Shown here piece after piece: positions 16,866 to 24,651 of a stretch of DNA of 64,000 nucleotides. Origin of the DNA: Mesorhizobium sp. SARCC-RB16n (GTDB lineage Bacteria > Pseudomonadota > Alphaproteobacteria > Rhizobiales > Rhizobiaceae). The stretch spans positions 62,001 to 126,000 of the forward strand of contig NZ_ML703258.1 of assembly GCF_008520305.1 (NCBI RefSeq). The letters are read 5' to 3'. Positions within the stretch are counted from its first letter, which is position 1, and each line of letters starts with the position of its first letter. A program made the translations under genes and the position numbers. A model generated the notes under the pieces. The model saw only the letters and a program-made list of their open reading frames with translations, searched no databases and was not told the DNA's origin.

Positions 16866-17039
16866 ATGCAGACTGAAATCACCACAGAGGAAGAGAGCAA
16901 GGACGCCTTCTTCGAACAACTCGCCAAATTGTCGGAAGAGATGGTCGCCAAGCACGGTAAGGATTTCAGCATGGGCGCGCTGGTGCTCGCTGCACGCTGG
17001 ATCGCCGAAAACCGGATTGGTCAATTGAAGACGAACTAG
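16866..17039 (+). CDS. 57-residue protein, last of the divergent cluster
   Basis: Reading from ATG 16866, with TAGGAGGATAG just ahead, the protein starts MQTEITTEEESKDAFFEQLA, continues LSEEMVAKHGKDFSMGALVL and ends AARWIAENRIGQLKTN. It is acidic at the front, amphipathic in the middle and has no signal or membrane segment. The strong ribosome site, spacing of 31 bases from the propeller gene and sensible codon use argue that it is real. Function unknown; small helical adaptor is the most one can say. Confidence 0.65.
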   Translation: MQTEITTEEESKDAFFEQLAKLSEEMVAKHGKDFSMGALVLAARWIAENRIGQLKTN

Positions 17040-17574
17040 GATCGGCGGCAACAGGACCGACGATGACTGACCATGTCAGGGCGTCGACCTGGCGCGGTAC
17101 GTATCGCGGAAATTGACGCGAATGGCGCGGGTGCTCGATTGCTTTTTGAGCCCCGTCCGACCTCAAGCTTTCCGAGTTTACGACAGCTCTCCAAGCGCTT
17201 TATCCGCACGGTCTGCTTCCAGGAAGCGCTCGTCGGTAAGCTGCCGTTCGAGTTCACAGTCATCGGGCAAAGTTTACCTTGTCAACTGACGACCCCATCC
17301 TCGTCGTTCGCGAGCACACCGTTCCGATACCGGCCGTTCATCAGGCGGACGACGAATTGGGCGCGAAGTCGGCCTGGAACCTGTGCTGCGGTTAAGGCAT
17401 CCGACGTGTTGATCGCGATCGACAACTGGGTCGGCGAATTGGACATGAACCGCAACTCCAGCAACTCTGCGTTAGAGCAAAAATTGCACGCCGGCTTTGC
17501 TGAGCGCGGCAGAGCCAATTCCCTTGCGATGTCGCCCCGCTTACGACAGGATTGCCGCAACTGGAGGTTAGCCT
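17040..17574. other. Intergenic, no supported gene
   Basis: Open frames exist but none has a ribosome site with sensible composition. A short frame from TTG 17281 reads STDDPILVVREHTVPIPAVH and stops at 17395; it looks protein-like and may be a remnant, but I cannot assign it. The promoter of the Rieske oxygenase gene must be in the last part. Confidence 0.3.
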
Positions 17575-18636
17575 ATGATGCCAGATGCCTTGCGACGCGA
17601 CCACCCGCCACTCGACACTCCGCACGTGCAATACCTGAACTTGGACCCGTCGCTTTATGTCCGCGATGATATCTGGCAGCAGGAACGGCGCAGCATCTTC
17701 GCGCACACCTGGCAGTTCATGGGGCCTGTCGCCTCGGTCGCGACGTCCGGTCAATACCTTGCCATCGACATCGCCGGCACGCCGATCTTCGCCATCCGGG
17801 GCCGGGACGGGACCTTGCGCGGATTTAAGAATGTCTGCCGCCACCGGGGGGCGAAACTTCTGGCCGATGGCGCGGGCAAATGTGGGCTGATCGTTTGTCC
17901 CTATCACAAATGGTCCTTTGCCGACACCGGACGGCTGGTGCAGGCCCCATGGTATGGCAAGGATCCCTCGATCATCGCCGAAGACTGGCCGCTGGAGACG
18001 GTGCAGTTGTCCGAATGGCGCGGGCTGCTCTTCGCGGCACTCGACCCGAAGGAAAGTCTTCTGGATCAACTTGGCTCTCTGCCCGCCGAACTGGCGGACG
18101 AGCCGTTGGAGACCTATGCCGCCACCGATCAGGCCACTGTCAGCTTCGCGGCGAACTGGAAGATCTACACCGACAATTTCGTCGAAGGCTATCACATCCC
18201 TGGCACGCATCCCTCGTTCTACGCTGCCATCGACTTCGAAGCTTTCCAGACCACCGCCCATCCCGGTTATGTCCGGATGACCGCACCGCCGAAAGACGGT
18301 CTGTTCTATCGCGGCAAATGGCTTTGGATGTGGCCGAACTGGACGCTGTCGCTTTTCGATGGCGGCATGAACGTTAGCCGGATCAATCCGACCTCACCGC
18401 ATCACACAGACCAGCATTACCATTTCTTCTTTGCCGATATCGCTGCTGAAGCATCCGAGAGCAGGGCGAAATCTGTGCAAGGCACTCTGGCCGTGGTACG
18501 CGAGGACTACACCATCTGCGCCGATACGCATCGCAATTATGCCGCAGGGGCCTATAGCTCCGGCCCGCTATCGGGGCGGCATGAGCGGGGAGTGCAGTAT
18601 TTTCAGGAACGGGTCGCTGCGGCACTGGGGCTGTGA
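17575..18636 (+). CDS. Rieske non-heme iron oxygenase, alpha subunit type
   Basis: A 353-residue ring-hydroxylating or demethylating oxygenase. The Rieske 2Fe-2S motif is NVCRHRGAKL followed by CPYHKWSF (C-x-H...C-x2-H). The mononuclear iron site is TDNFVEGYHIPGTHPSF (two His) with a later Asp in the catalytic domain. Length and the GYHIPGTH phrase fit the group that acts on quaternary amines and aromatic acids (GbcA/CntA-like), but substrate is not readable. GGAGGTTAGCCT precedes ATG 17575. No reductase or ferredoxin gene lies beside it, so electrons must come from elsewhere. Confidence 0.88.
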   Translation: MMPDALRRDHPPLDTPHVQYLNLDPSLYVRDDIWQQERRSIFAHTWQFMGPVASVATSGQYLAIDIAGTPIFAIRGRDGTLRGFKNVCRHRGAKLLADGAGKCGLIVCPYHKWSFADTGRLVQAPWYGKDPSIIAEDWPLETVQLSEWRGLLFAALDPKESLLDQLGSLPAELADEPLETYAATDQATVSFAANWKIYTDNFVEGYHIPGTHPSFYAAIDFEAFQTTAHPGYVRMTAPPKDGLFYRGKWLWMWPNWTLSLFDGGMNVSRINPTSPHHTDQHYHFFFADIAAEASESRAKSVQGTLAVVREDYTICADTHRNYAAGAYSSGPLSGRHERGVQYFQERVAAALGL

Positions 18637-19280
18637 GCGCCCCTGGCGTCCCTGTCCGCCGGATAGTGCTCCGGCTCGGTGCCGGCACGAGAGCCCCCCG
18701 GCCAGTCGAGGCTACAAGGCGGGCACGGTAAGACGAGTTACGAGCGTCGCGGCAATCGGAGCTCGCTCAATGCGGAGAGCAGATCGGCGAACGCGGCTTT
18801 GACGACCAAGTTTAGCGGGCGCTCTTACCGGCCGGACCCTTGACGGCTGGAACGGGGCCAGAGCAGCCCGTCCGCTAAGCCAGAGTTTCGTCCATAAGCT
18901 GCCAGTCACTGTGACCAAGAATCCGCTTGCAATCCGCTTCGATAACCGTCCTGACGCGTGGCGCTTGAAAGACGGCAGCGGCACTGCCCTTTTGCAGAGC
19001 TTTGCGTTGCACCTTAACGGCAAGGCGAGCCGACGATGCCGGGTGCTGAGGGTTGGACGCTCAAATCGTTCGAGTGCGCCTGGCGCTCAAATTGGCGTCT
19101 TGGAATACCCTATTGAAATGAGCGCTCGACTGCTCCCCAAGCGCCAGTGAAGTGTGCACGGCGCGCAACCGGATAGCCTGACAAATGATCCGCGTGTCGG
19201 ACTAAAGGACGCCAAGAGTGACAAGGCGACGACGGTGCCCTTCGGCATGAAGCGCGACATCAACCTTCTGGCATCGCATT
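18637..19280. other. Intergenic, no supported gene
   Basis: Both strands were read; only short frames without ribosome sites are present. Fragments such as NPLAIRFDNRPDAWRLKDGS (from about 18918) look protein-like but break up at once, so the stretch may hold decayed coding sequence. No repeat, tRNA or terminator with a T run. Confidence 0.3.
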
Positions 19281-19892
19281 TCACCGCCTCGGCAGTAGGA
19301 CTAAGTCAGCCGCTTCCTCTGCGTCCTTGAGCAGCGTCTTGCGCGGCATGCCCATCTGCGCACGCATGGTCAGACCGCGCGACAGGTCGAGGACCTGGCT
19401 CGCGCGCGCGGATACCGGAAAGTCAGACGGTACCTCTCCCGCGCTGATCGCGTCGTAGAATCGCCGTTCTACTAGCGCCATGCCGGCAGCCACGGCGTCC
19501 TGTAGGAACTGCCGGACCTCAGCATCATCCACAAGCGGCGCAACGCACACCAGAAGACACCCCGGGGCTGATCCTTCCTCGGTCGCACTTTCTACGGCGT
19601 GCCTCATGAAACCGACGAGCGAGTCGCGAAGAGTCGTTGGCGAGAAGAGCGCCTTCGCAGCGCGAGCGCCCTTCGCTTCAGCGTACGCCCGAAGGGCACG
19701 CAAGAATATCGTCCGCTTGTCGCCGAAGACGGCATACAGGCTTGGCCGCCCCACACCCATGCCTGCGACGAGATCGTCGATCGTCGCGCCGTCGTAGCCT
19801 TTCGACCGGAACACCCGGGTTGCCTTTTCCAGCGCGTCCCTCTCGTCGAAACTACGGGGGCGCCCACGAGGCCTCTCAGCATTTTGAAACAT
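19281..19892 (-). CDS. TetR-family transcriptional repressor
   Basis: A 203-residue regulator. The N-terminus has the TetR helix-turn-helix: FDERDALEKATRVFRSKGYD, then GATIDDLVAGMGVGRPSLYA and VFGDKRTIF. The ligand-binding half resembles the AcnR/YfiR-like C-terminal type, with APGCLLVCVAPL. It is divergent from the SDR gene at 20014; the intergenic region holds a repeated sequence also found before the second SDR gene, the probable operator. It likely senses the substrate of these dehydrogenases, possibly a reactive carbonyl or quinone compound. Confidence 0.88.
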   Translation of the reverse strand: MFQNAERPRGRPRSFDERDALEKATRVFRSKGYDGATIDDLVAGMGVGRPSLYAVFGDKRTIFLRALRAYAEAKGARAAKALFSPTTLRDSLVGFMRHAVESATEEGSAPGCLLVCVAPLVDDAEVRQFLQDAVAAGMALVERRFYDAISAGEVPSDFPVSARASQVLDLSRGLTMRAQMGMPRKTLLKDAEEAADLVLLPRR

Positions 19893-19956
19893 TTAGTTCT
19901 AAATTCCTTGACCCCAATCTCGACACCAATATATAATCGAACAGTTCAAAAATGAC
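19891..19956 (+). promoter_or_regulatory. Promoter and operator of the first SDR gene (copy 1)
   Basis: -35 TTGACC (19908-19913) and -10 TATAAT (19932-19937) are 18 bases apart. Just upstream is TTTAGTTCTAAA, a palindrome with a two-base centre (19892-19903), and just downstream CAGTTCAAAAATGAC (19942-19956). The same arrangement recurs at 21007-21073. The flanking AGTTC boxes are the likely binding sites of the adjacent TetR protein. Confidence 0.65.
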
Positions 19957-20013
19957 AAGGCGGCCCTACCCCGTGGGACTCCTTCGACCTTAACCTTCAC
20001 CAAGGAGCCGCCC

Positions 20014-21006
20014 ATGAAACATTCGATCGCACTCGTCACCGGCGCCACCTCCGGGCTCGGTTATGCAGCAGCCCGCTCCCTTGCCGAAGAGGGCTGGGTC
20101 GAGATCATCATCACCGGACGCAGCCTGGCTCGGGCCAAGGAAGCGGCCGCTCAACTCGCAGCGGAAACCAAAAGACCGATCTTCACGCCGCTGGAGCTGG
20201 AGTTGGACACGCCGGCCAGCGTCCAGTCCGCGCTCGCCGAGCTGGTCAATCAAGGTCGGGCGGTCGATTTCCTGCTGCTCAATGCCGGATTGGTCCCAAC
20301 CAAGAAGCGCGTGATCACTGCGGCAGGCATTGAGGCCTCTCAGGCCCCGCTGATCGGCCATCATCAACTGACTGTCGGGTTGCTTCGCGCCGACCTTCTT
20401 AGCCCCAACGCGCGGATTGTTATCACCAGCGCGGAGCCTGCCCGCGGGGGCGTACCGATGTTCAAGTACACCGACCTGCCAGCCTTCGCGGCCAAGAGTT
20501 ACCAGGGTAACCGAACCGCCGCCGTTGAAGCCCTGATTCGCAACGGGCCGAACGTGAAGTACGCGCCCAACAATGCGTATGCCGACGCGAAGCTCATCAT
20601 CGCTTGGTGGGTCGCGGCGCTGGCGCGCAGGCTACCCTCCGGCATGGCCGTGTACGCTGTCTCGCCCGGTGCGTCGAACGACACCAAGGTGGCGCGAAAC
20701 GTTGGCCCGTTGTTGAAGTACCTGATGATTCCAATCGTGAACCTCATTCCCGGCATGAATCAGACGCCGGAGACCGCGGCCCGTCGGTACCTCCAGGCGT
20801 CGGAGTTCGGAACCGACGTCTCAGGGCAATTCTTCGCGTCGGCTCAAGGGAAGTTCTCAGGCCCAATGGAGGTGCAGCGCCAGCCACACCTCCACGATCG
20901 CGCCAGCCAGGAAGCCGCGTGGCAGGCCGTCGTCAAGGTCTCCGGTGTCGACTTGTCGAACCCAGCACTCTTGCGTCCACAGGACCCCAACAGAGTTTTG
21001 TACTAA
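20014..21006 (+). CDS. Short-chain dehydrogenase/reductase
   Basis: A 330-residue SDR with the cofactor motif TGATSGLGYAAAR at the N-terminus, LLNAGLVP (NAG motif), and an active-site YADAKLIIAW (Y-x-x-x-K) near residue 190. The length is above the classical 250 residues and resembles the WW-domain oxidoreductase or retinol dehydrogenase-like type. ATG 20014 follows AAGGAGCCGCCC. It is the first gene behind the duplicated promoter and probably repressed by the divergent TetR protein. Substrate unknown. Confidence 0.87.
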   Translation: MKHSIALVTGATSGLGYAAARSLAEEGWVEIIITGRSLARAKEAAAQLAAETKRPIFTPLELELDTPASVQSALAELVNQGRAVDFLLLNAGLVPTKKRVITAAGIEASQAPLIGHHQLTVGLLRADLLSPNARIVITSAEPARGGVPMFKYTDLPAFAAKSYQGNRTAAVEALIRNGPNVKYAPNNAYADAKLIIAWWVAALARRLPSGMAVYAVSPGASNDTKVARNVGPLLKYLMIPIVNLIPGMNQTPETAARRYLQASEFGTDVSGQFFASAQGKFSGPMEVQRQPHLHDRASQEAAWQAVVKVSGVDLSNPALLRPQDPNRVLY

Positions 21007-21073
21007 ATAGTTCAAAATCTTCTTGACTGCCGTCTCTGCGCCTATTTATCATACAAAGCAGTTCAAAAATGAC
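21007..21073 (+). promoter_or_regulatory. Promoter and operator of the second SDR gene (copy 2)
   Basis: -35 TTGACT (21023-21028) and -10 TATCAT (21047-21052), again 18 bases apart, framed by TAGTTCAAAATC (21009-21020) and CAGTTCAAAAATGAC (21059-21073). The last 15 bases are identical to those at 19942-19956. One regulator therefore most likely controls both SDR genes. Confidence 0.65.
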
Positions 21074-21105
21074 CAGACGCCCCTGGCGTCGCAAGGCGAG
21101 TACGC

Positions 21106-21852
21106 ATGGAACGATACCAAGATAAAAAAGCAGTGGTTATCGGCGGCACGAGCGGCATGGGGCTTGCGACAGCGAAGATGCTCCTCGATGGGGGCGCGCG
21201 GGTCCTGGTGACGGGTCGCTCGCAGGCGGGCCTTGAATCGGCGCGGCAAGAGCTTGGCAACGACGCCATCGTGGTTTCGAGCGACGCGCGGTCGTTGACC
21301 GACATCGACGCCCTCGCCGCTCATGTGAAGACCGAGTTCGACACCATCGACCTGCTTTTCGTCAACGCCGGGTTCAGCACTCCAACGCCTGTCGCGAACG
21401 TGACAGAGGCCATCTACGACGAGATGTTCAACCTCAATGCCAAGGGACCGTTTTTCGCGGTCCAGAAGCTCGCGCCGCTGATCAATCGGGGCGGCTCGGT
21501 CGTCCTCACGACCTCTGTCGCCAACGTCAAGGGACTCCCCGGACAAGCCACCTACGGCGCCGCCAAGGCTGCGCTGCGATCCTTCGCCCGCGTGCTCGCA
21601 GCCGAGATCCTTCCGCAGGACATCCGCGTCAACGCGGTGTCGCCCGGTCCCATCGACACCGGCATCCTCGAAAAGGTGTTTCCCACGGAGGAGATGCGGG
21701 CCCACGTGAGGGGGCACACACTCGGCATCATCCCGATGAAGCGCTTCGGGACCTCGGAGGAGATCGCGAAGGCCGTCCTCTTCCTCGCGTTCGACGCGAC
21801 CTTCACGACCGGCCTTGAGATTCCGGTCGATGGGGGTTGGTCACAACTCTGA
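21106..21852 (+). CDS. Short-chain dehydrogenase/reductase (classical)
   Basis: A 248-residue classical SDR: VIGGTSGMGLATAKML (glycine-rich cofactor loop), NAGFSTP, catalytic Ser in LTTSVANVKG, ATYGAAKAALRS (Y-x-x-x-K) and the closing GLEIPVDGGWSQL. NADP preference is suggested by VTGRSQ with an Arg at the end of the second strand. It has its own copy of the TetR-linked promoter and operator, so it is co-regulated with the preceding SDR gene but separately transcribed. Confidence 0.9.
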   Translation: MERYQDKKAVVIGGTSGMGLATAKMLLDGGARVLVTGRSQAGLESARQELGNDAIVVSSDARSLTDIDALAAHVKTEFDTIDLLFVNAGFSTPTPVANVTEAIYDEMFNLNAKGPFFAVQKLAPLINRGGSVVLTTSVANVKGLPGQATYGAAKAALRSFARVLAAEILPQDIRVNAVSPGPIDTGILEKVFPTEEMRAHVRGHTLGIIPMKRFGTSEEIAKAVLFLAFDATFTTGLEIPVDGGWSQL

Positions 21853-22223
21853 AGGCATTATCGACTGCAAGCTTCGTCGCGGACGGTCTTCAATGTCTCT
21901 CCATGGCGGGCTGAATAGGTGCGTGTCCCAAAGGCCCGCCATGCAGCGCCGGAAATCGCACGTGGACGTTCTGCGACGATGGCGACAACGTCCGGATTCA
22001 TGCGCCGCAAATCTGAGCTGAAGGTCCGATATAAGGCGCATTGCCGCCCAGCAGCTATGGGGCCGGGTACGGTCGGACCACTTTGAGATGAACGGTGGCG
22101 AGAAGCAGACGTTAGTTCGGGAAATGTGTCTGCGGCAGGTTGCGACCAATCTCCGCCATTCGCGGTTGGACCGCAAAGTCCTCAAAGCGGTTGTTTAGGG
22201 GCCACCCTCTATATGAGCAGCGT
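21853..22223. other. Intergenic, no supported gene
   Basis: No frame with a ribosome site and protein-like composition. It separates the rightward SDR gene from the leftward SRPBCC gene, so both transcripts should end here, but no hairpin with a T run is evident. Confidence 0.3.
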
Positions 22224-22703
22224 TCAACCATCCAGCCACGTGGCGAGGCCGTCCAGCGTCTGCAACCCAAACTCGACCGCGCCGAAACCGACGACCACCT
22301 GGCGACGTTCGCGGCTTGGGTGAAGCTGGCGCATGGTCAGCACGGTCTTGCCGTCGGTCTGCTCATCCAAGGTAATAGTCATGTAGAAGCGGTCCGGGTC
22401 GTTGAGGTCCGGGGTACCATAGTCCACCACGATCAGCTCGTTCGGAACGACCTTCAAGAAGCGCATGAGATTGGGGAAGCGCTGCTGTTGGCCTTCGAAT
22501 ACTCCCACCATGTCGAAGCGCCATTCCCCGCCCTCGCGGATATCAGCCTCTTGGTTCTCGATGCTGAGGCCGGCCGGGCCATACCATTGCGCCAGCGCTT
22601 CCGGGTCCATCCAGGCGGCGAAGACCTTGTGCCGCGGGTGCTTCAGCACCTTGACCAGCACGATTTCACGGTCGAGCGACCAGGTTTCAAATAGCCTTTG
22701 CAT
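22224..22703 (-). CDS. SRPBCC/AHSA1-type protein
   Basis: A 159-residue START-like fold protein of the AHSA1 type: VLKHPRHKVFAAWMDPEALA, QWYGPAGL, then the beta sheet with GGEWRFDMVG and a final helix. These are found as the second gene after an ArsR regulator in many proteobacteria, as here, with a 17-base overlap. A ligand-binding or carrier role is inferred from the fold; no enzyme activity can be assigned. Confidence 0.85.
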   Translation of the reverse strand: MQRLFETWSLDREIVLVKVLKHPRHKVFAAWMDPEALAQWYGPAGLSIENQEADIREGGEWRFDMVGVFEGQQQRFPNLMRFLKVVPNELIVVDYGTPDLNDPDRFYMTITLDEQTDGKTVLTMRQLHPSRERRQVVVGFGAVEFGLQTLDGLATWLDG

Positions 22704-23037
22704 CGTCGTCCTCTTCCGTCTTGTCTAAATAGGCTTCCAGCCGGTCGAGCCGCTCGGCCCAGCGTCGTCGCTCCGCTTCCATCCAGTTTGCCGCCTCGTC
22801 GAAGCGCGTCCGCTCCAGCCGGCACCAGCGGCTGCGCCCGCGCTTCTCGCTTGCGATCAATCCGCAATCCTCTAGCACCTTGAGATGCTGGGCAAAGGAG
22901 GGCAACGCCATGTCGAAAGGCTCGGCCAGTGCGGTCACCGGCAGCTCACCCTCGACCAGCCGCGATACCACCGCGCGGCGGGTCGGGTCGCTGAGGGCGT
23001 AAAAGGCGAGGTCGAGGGGAGTCGAGTGGTAGGGCAT
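22687..23037 (-). CDS. ArsR-family winged-helix repressor
   Basis: A 116-residue regulator: DLAFYALSDPTRRAVVSRLV, then the recognition helix region FDMALPSFAQHLKVLEDCGL and the wing IASEKRGRSRWCRLE. No CVC metal motif in the alpha-3 helix, so probably not a metal sensor; this subgroup normally pairs with an SRPBCC gene, as here. Two perfect operators stand in the region shared with the divergent DHFR-like gene, suggesting control of both itself and that gene. Confidence 0.88.
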   Translation of the reverse strand: MPYHSTPLDLAFYALSDPTRRAVVSRLVEGELPVTALAEPFDMALPSFAQHLKVLEDCGLIASEKRGRSRWCRLERTRFDEAANWMEAERRRWAERLDRLEAYLDKTEEDDDAKAI

Positions 23038-23078
23038 ATAACTTGGTAAAGCTGCCGGCAGTGCCGGTCAAGGATAAA

Positions 23079-23126
23079 AAGGCACTTGCCTTAGTGTTGC
23101 GGTTCAATTATAAAGGCAATTACCTT
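23079..23126. promoter_or_regulatory. Twin operators AAGGCAnnTnCCTT between the ArsR and DHFR-like genes
   Basis: AAGGCACTTGCCTT (23079-23092, arms AAGGCA/TGCCTT perfect) and AAGGCAATTACCTT (23113-23126) are 34 bases apart centre to centre, and both continue with AGTNTTG. They fill the divergent gap and are the natural binding sites for the adjacent ArsR repressor. Confidence 0.7.
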
Positions 23127-23145
23127 AGTATTGAGGAGCGCTTCA

Positions 23146-23787
23146 GTGGCAGTTCGTGTCGACCTTGTTATCTCGCTCGATGGTTTCGCAACAACGACGG
23201 ACCAGACGCCTGAAAACCCGTTCGGCCCCGACTGGTCGCGCCTGGTCGGTGCGTATGTCGCCACAAGAACATTCAGAGAGCGAGTGCTCAAGGACACCAG
23301 CGGCAAAGGCACCACGGGCATCGACAACGATTATGCGATGGATTACTTCGCCAACATTGGCGCCGAGATCATGGGGGCCGGCAAGTTCGGGCTGCACAAC
23401 TTTCCCGATGATCCGAACTGGAAAGGGTGGTGGGGCAACGAGCCGCCATTCCACTGCCCGGTCTTCGTCCTAACGCACACGCCACGGCCTTCCATCGAGA
23501 TGGCTGGAGGCACCACGTTTCACTTCCTCGCGGCGGATCCGGATGATGCGCTGCAGCAGGCCGTGAGAGCCGCAAACGGCAAGGATGTGCGGATAGGTGG
23601 CGGACCAACCATGGTTCGCGACTACCTCAAGACCGGACTTGTGGACCGCCTGCATGTTGCCATCGCTCCAATTCTGCTGGGGCGGGGCATCCGCCTCTGG
23701 GACGAGTTGCGCGGGTTGGAAGCCGGCTACGCCGTCAAGACAGAAACGGCCGAGAGCGGCACTGTACACCTCACGTTTCAGCGCTAG
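23146..23787 (+). CDS. Dihydrofolate reductase family protein (RibD C-terminal type)
   Basis: A 213-residue protein starting VAVRVDLVISLDGFATTTDQ, with GAGKFG, CPVFVLTHTPRP, VRIGGGPTMVRDYL and a C-terminal RLHVAIAPILLGRGIRLWDE. This is the RibD_C/DHFR-like fold seen in many small proteobacterial oxidoreductases of unknown substrate. GTG 23146 is chosen because GAGGAG lies seven bases upstream; TTG 23131 overlaps that site. It diverges from the ArsR gene and shares its twin operators. Confidence 0.85.
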   Translation: MAVRVDLVISLDGFATTTDQTPENPFGPDWSRLVGAYVATRTFRERVLKDTSGKGTTGIDNDYAMDYFANIGAEIMGAGKFGLHNFPDDPNWKGWWGNEPPFHCPVFVLTHTPRPSIEMAGGTTFHFLAADPDDALQQAVRAANGKDVRIGGGPTMVRDYLKTGLVDRLHVAIAPILLGRGIRLWDELRGLEAGYAVKTETAESGTVHLTFQR

Positions 23788-24651
23788 TCGCCATCTCGTG
23801 ACTTACGGCGATCATGGACTGCCCACACTTGGTCCATGACTGCCTTCCCCGTTCTGCCCTCGCCCAATGTCCACTTTTCCACAACAGAAGGCAGACCGAC
23901 CGGTTTCCACCCATCCATGTTCCCCCATCGCGCCTGAGACGCGGCGAACGACTGCTCCAGGGGATCGCTATTTTGACCGGGAGCGGCGTGAATGAGGCGC
24001 GAAGCGGTCGTTCAACAGGCGCGGCGAGAACGACGGACATAAAAAACGGTACGGCGGAAGCCCGCTTCCAAGTCAGGATAACGCAGCTGCAATGACCATT
24101 GGGACACGGTTGCTGTTTTCACACCAGCTTACTCACAGCCGAGGCCTATCAATGTAGCGCTCCAAACCATCCCGATCGCACGCCGTTACCGCCTTTCGCC
24201 GCCCCTATCGTCCAGTGGTCTTTTCAGCCTTGAAACAACTGGGCTATGAATGGCTGTGCGCAACCCGATTGACGAACCGGAGCAAGGGTAAAAGATAGAG
24301 CTAGCCATAGATTGTCCCCGCGCATGGATCATGTTCATGCCAGAACAATCGAGCTGAGTCCTGCGCAGAACAAAGCGAATTGGCCCACTTCAGAACGAAG
24401 TTTGCCATAACTAATTGATATTAAAAGGTTTTGGTGGGCCCGGAGGATGTAATAAAATCATTGATTTCATTGAGTTTTTCGTGGGCCAAAATCAGAATTC
24501 TTCCCGTATCATTCCGCATGATCTCGCCGCTGATTTGGGTCGAGCTCGCGTTTCTGGAGACGACTAAGAGATATGATGCCCATACGGAGGCCGCGACGTA
24601 TGTAATGGAAGTTCCAGTCATCCGAGCAGCAGACGCGCACAAGCCCGAAAC
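23788..24651. other. Long intergenic stretch without supported genes
   Basis: About 860 bases between a rightward and a leftward gene. A minus-strand frame at 24642-24421 (73 codons) has a hydrophobic patch TSITYVAASVWASYLLVV but no ribosome site; I do not call it. A short plus-strand phrase VRNPIDEPEQG near 24256 looks like a coding remnant. No tRNA, repeat or clear terminator. Confidence 0.3.

Noticed and set aside
17073-17669. 198-codon frame before and into the Rieske oxygenase gene
   Set aside because: Ser/Arg/Pro-rich composition, no ribosome site, and overlap with a clear enzyme in another frame.
24421-24642. 73-codon minus-strand frame with a hydrophobic patch
   Set aside because: No ribosome site and no continuation of protein-like features; could not be supported.
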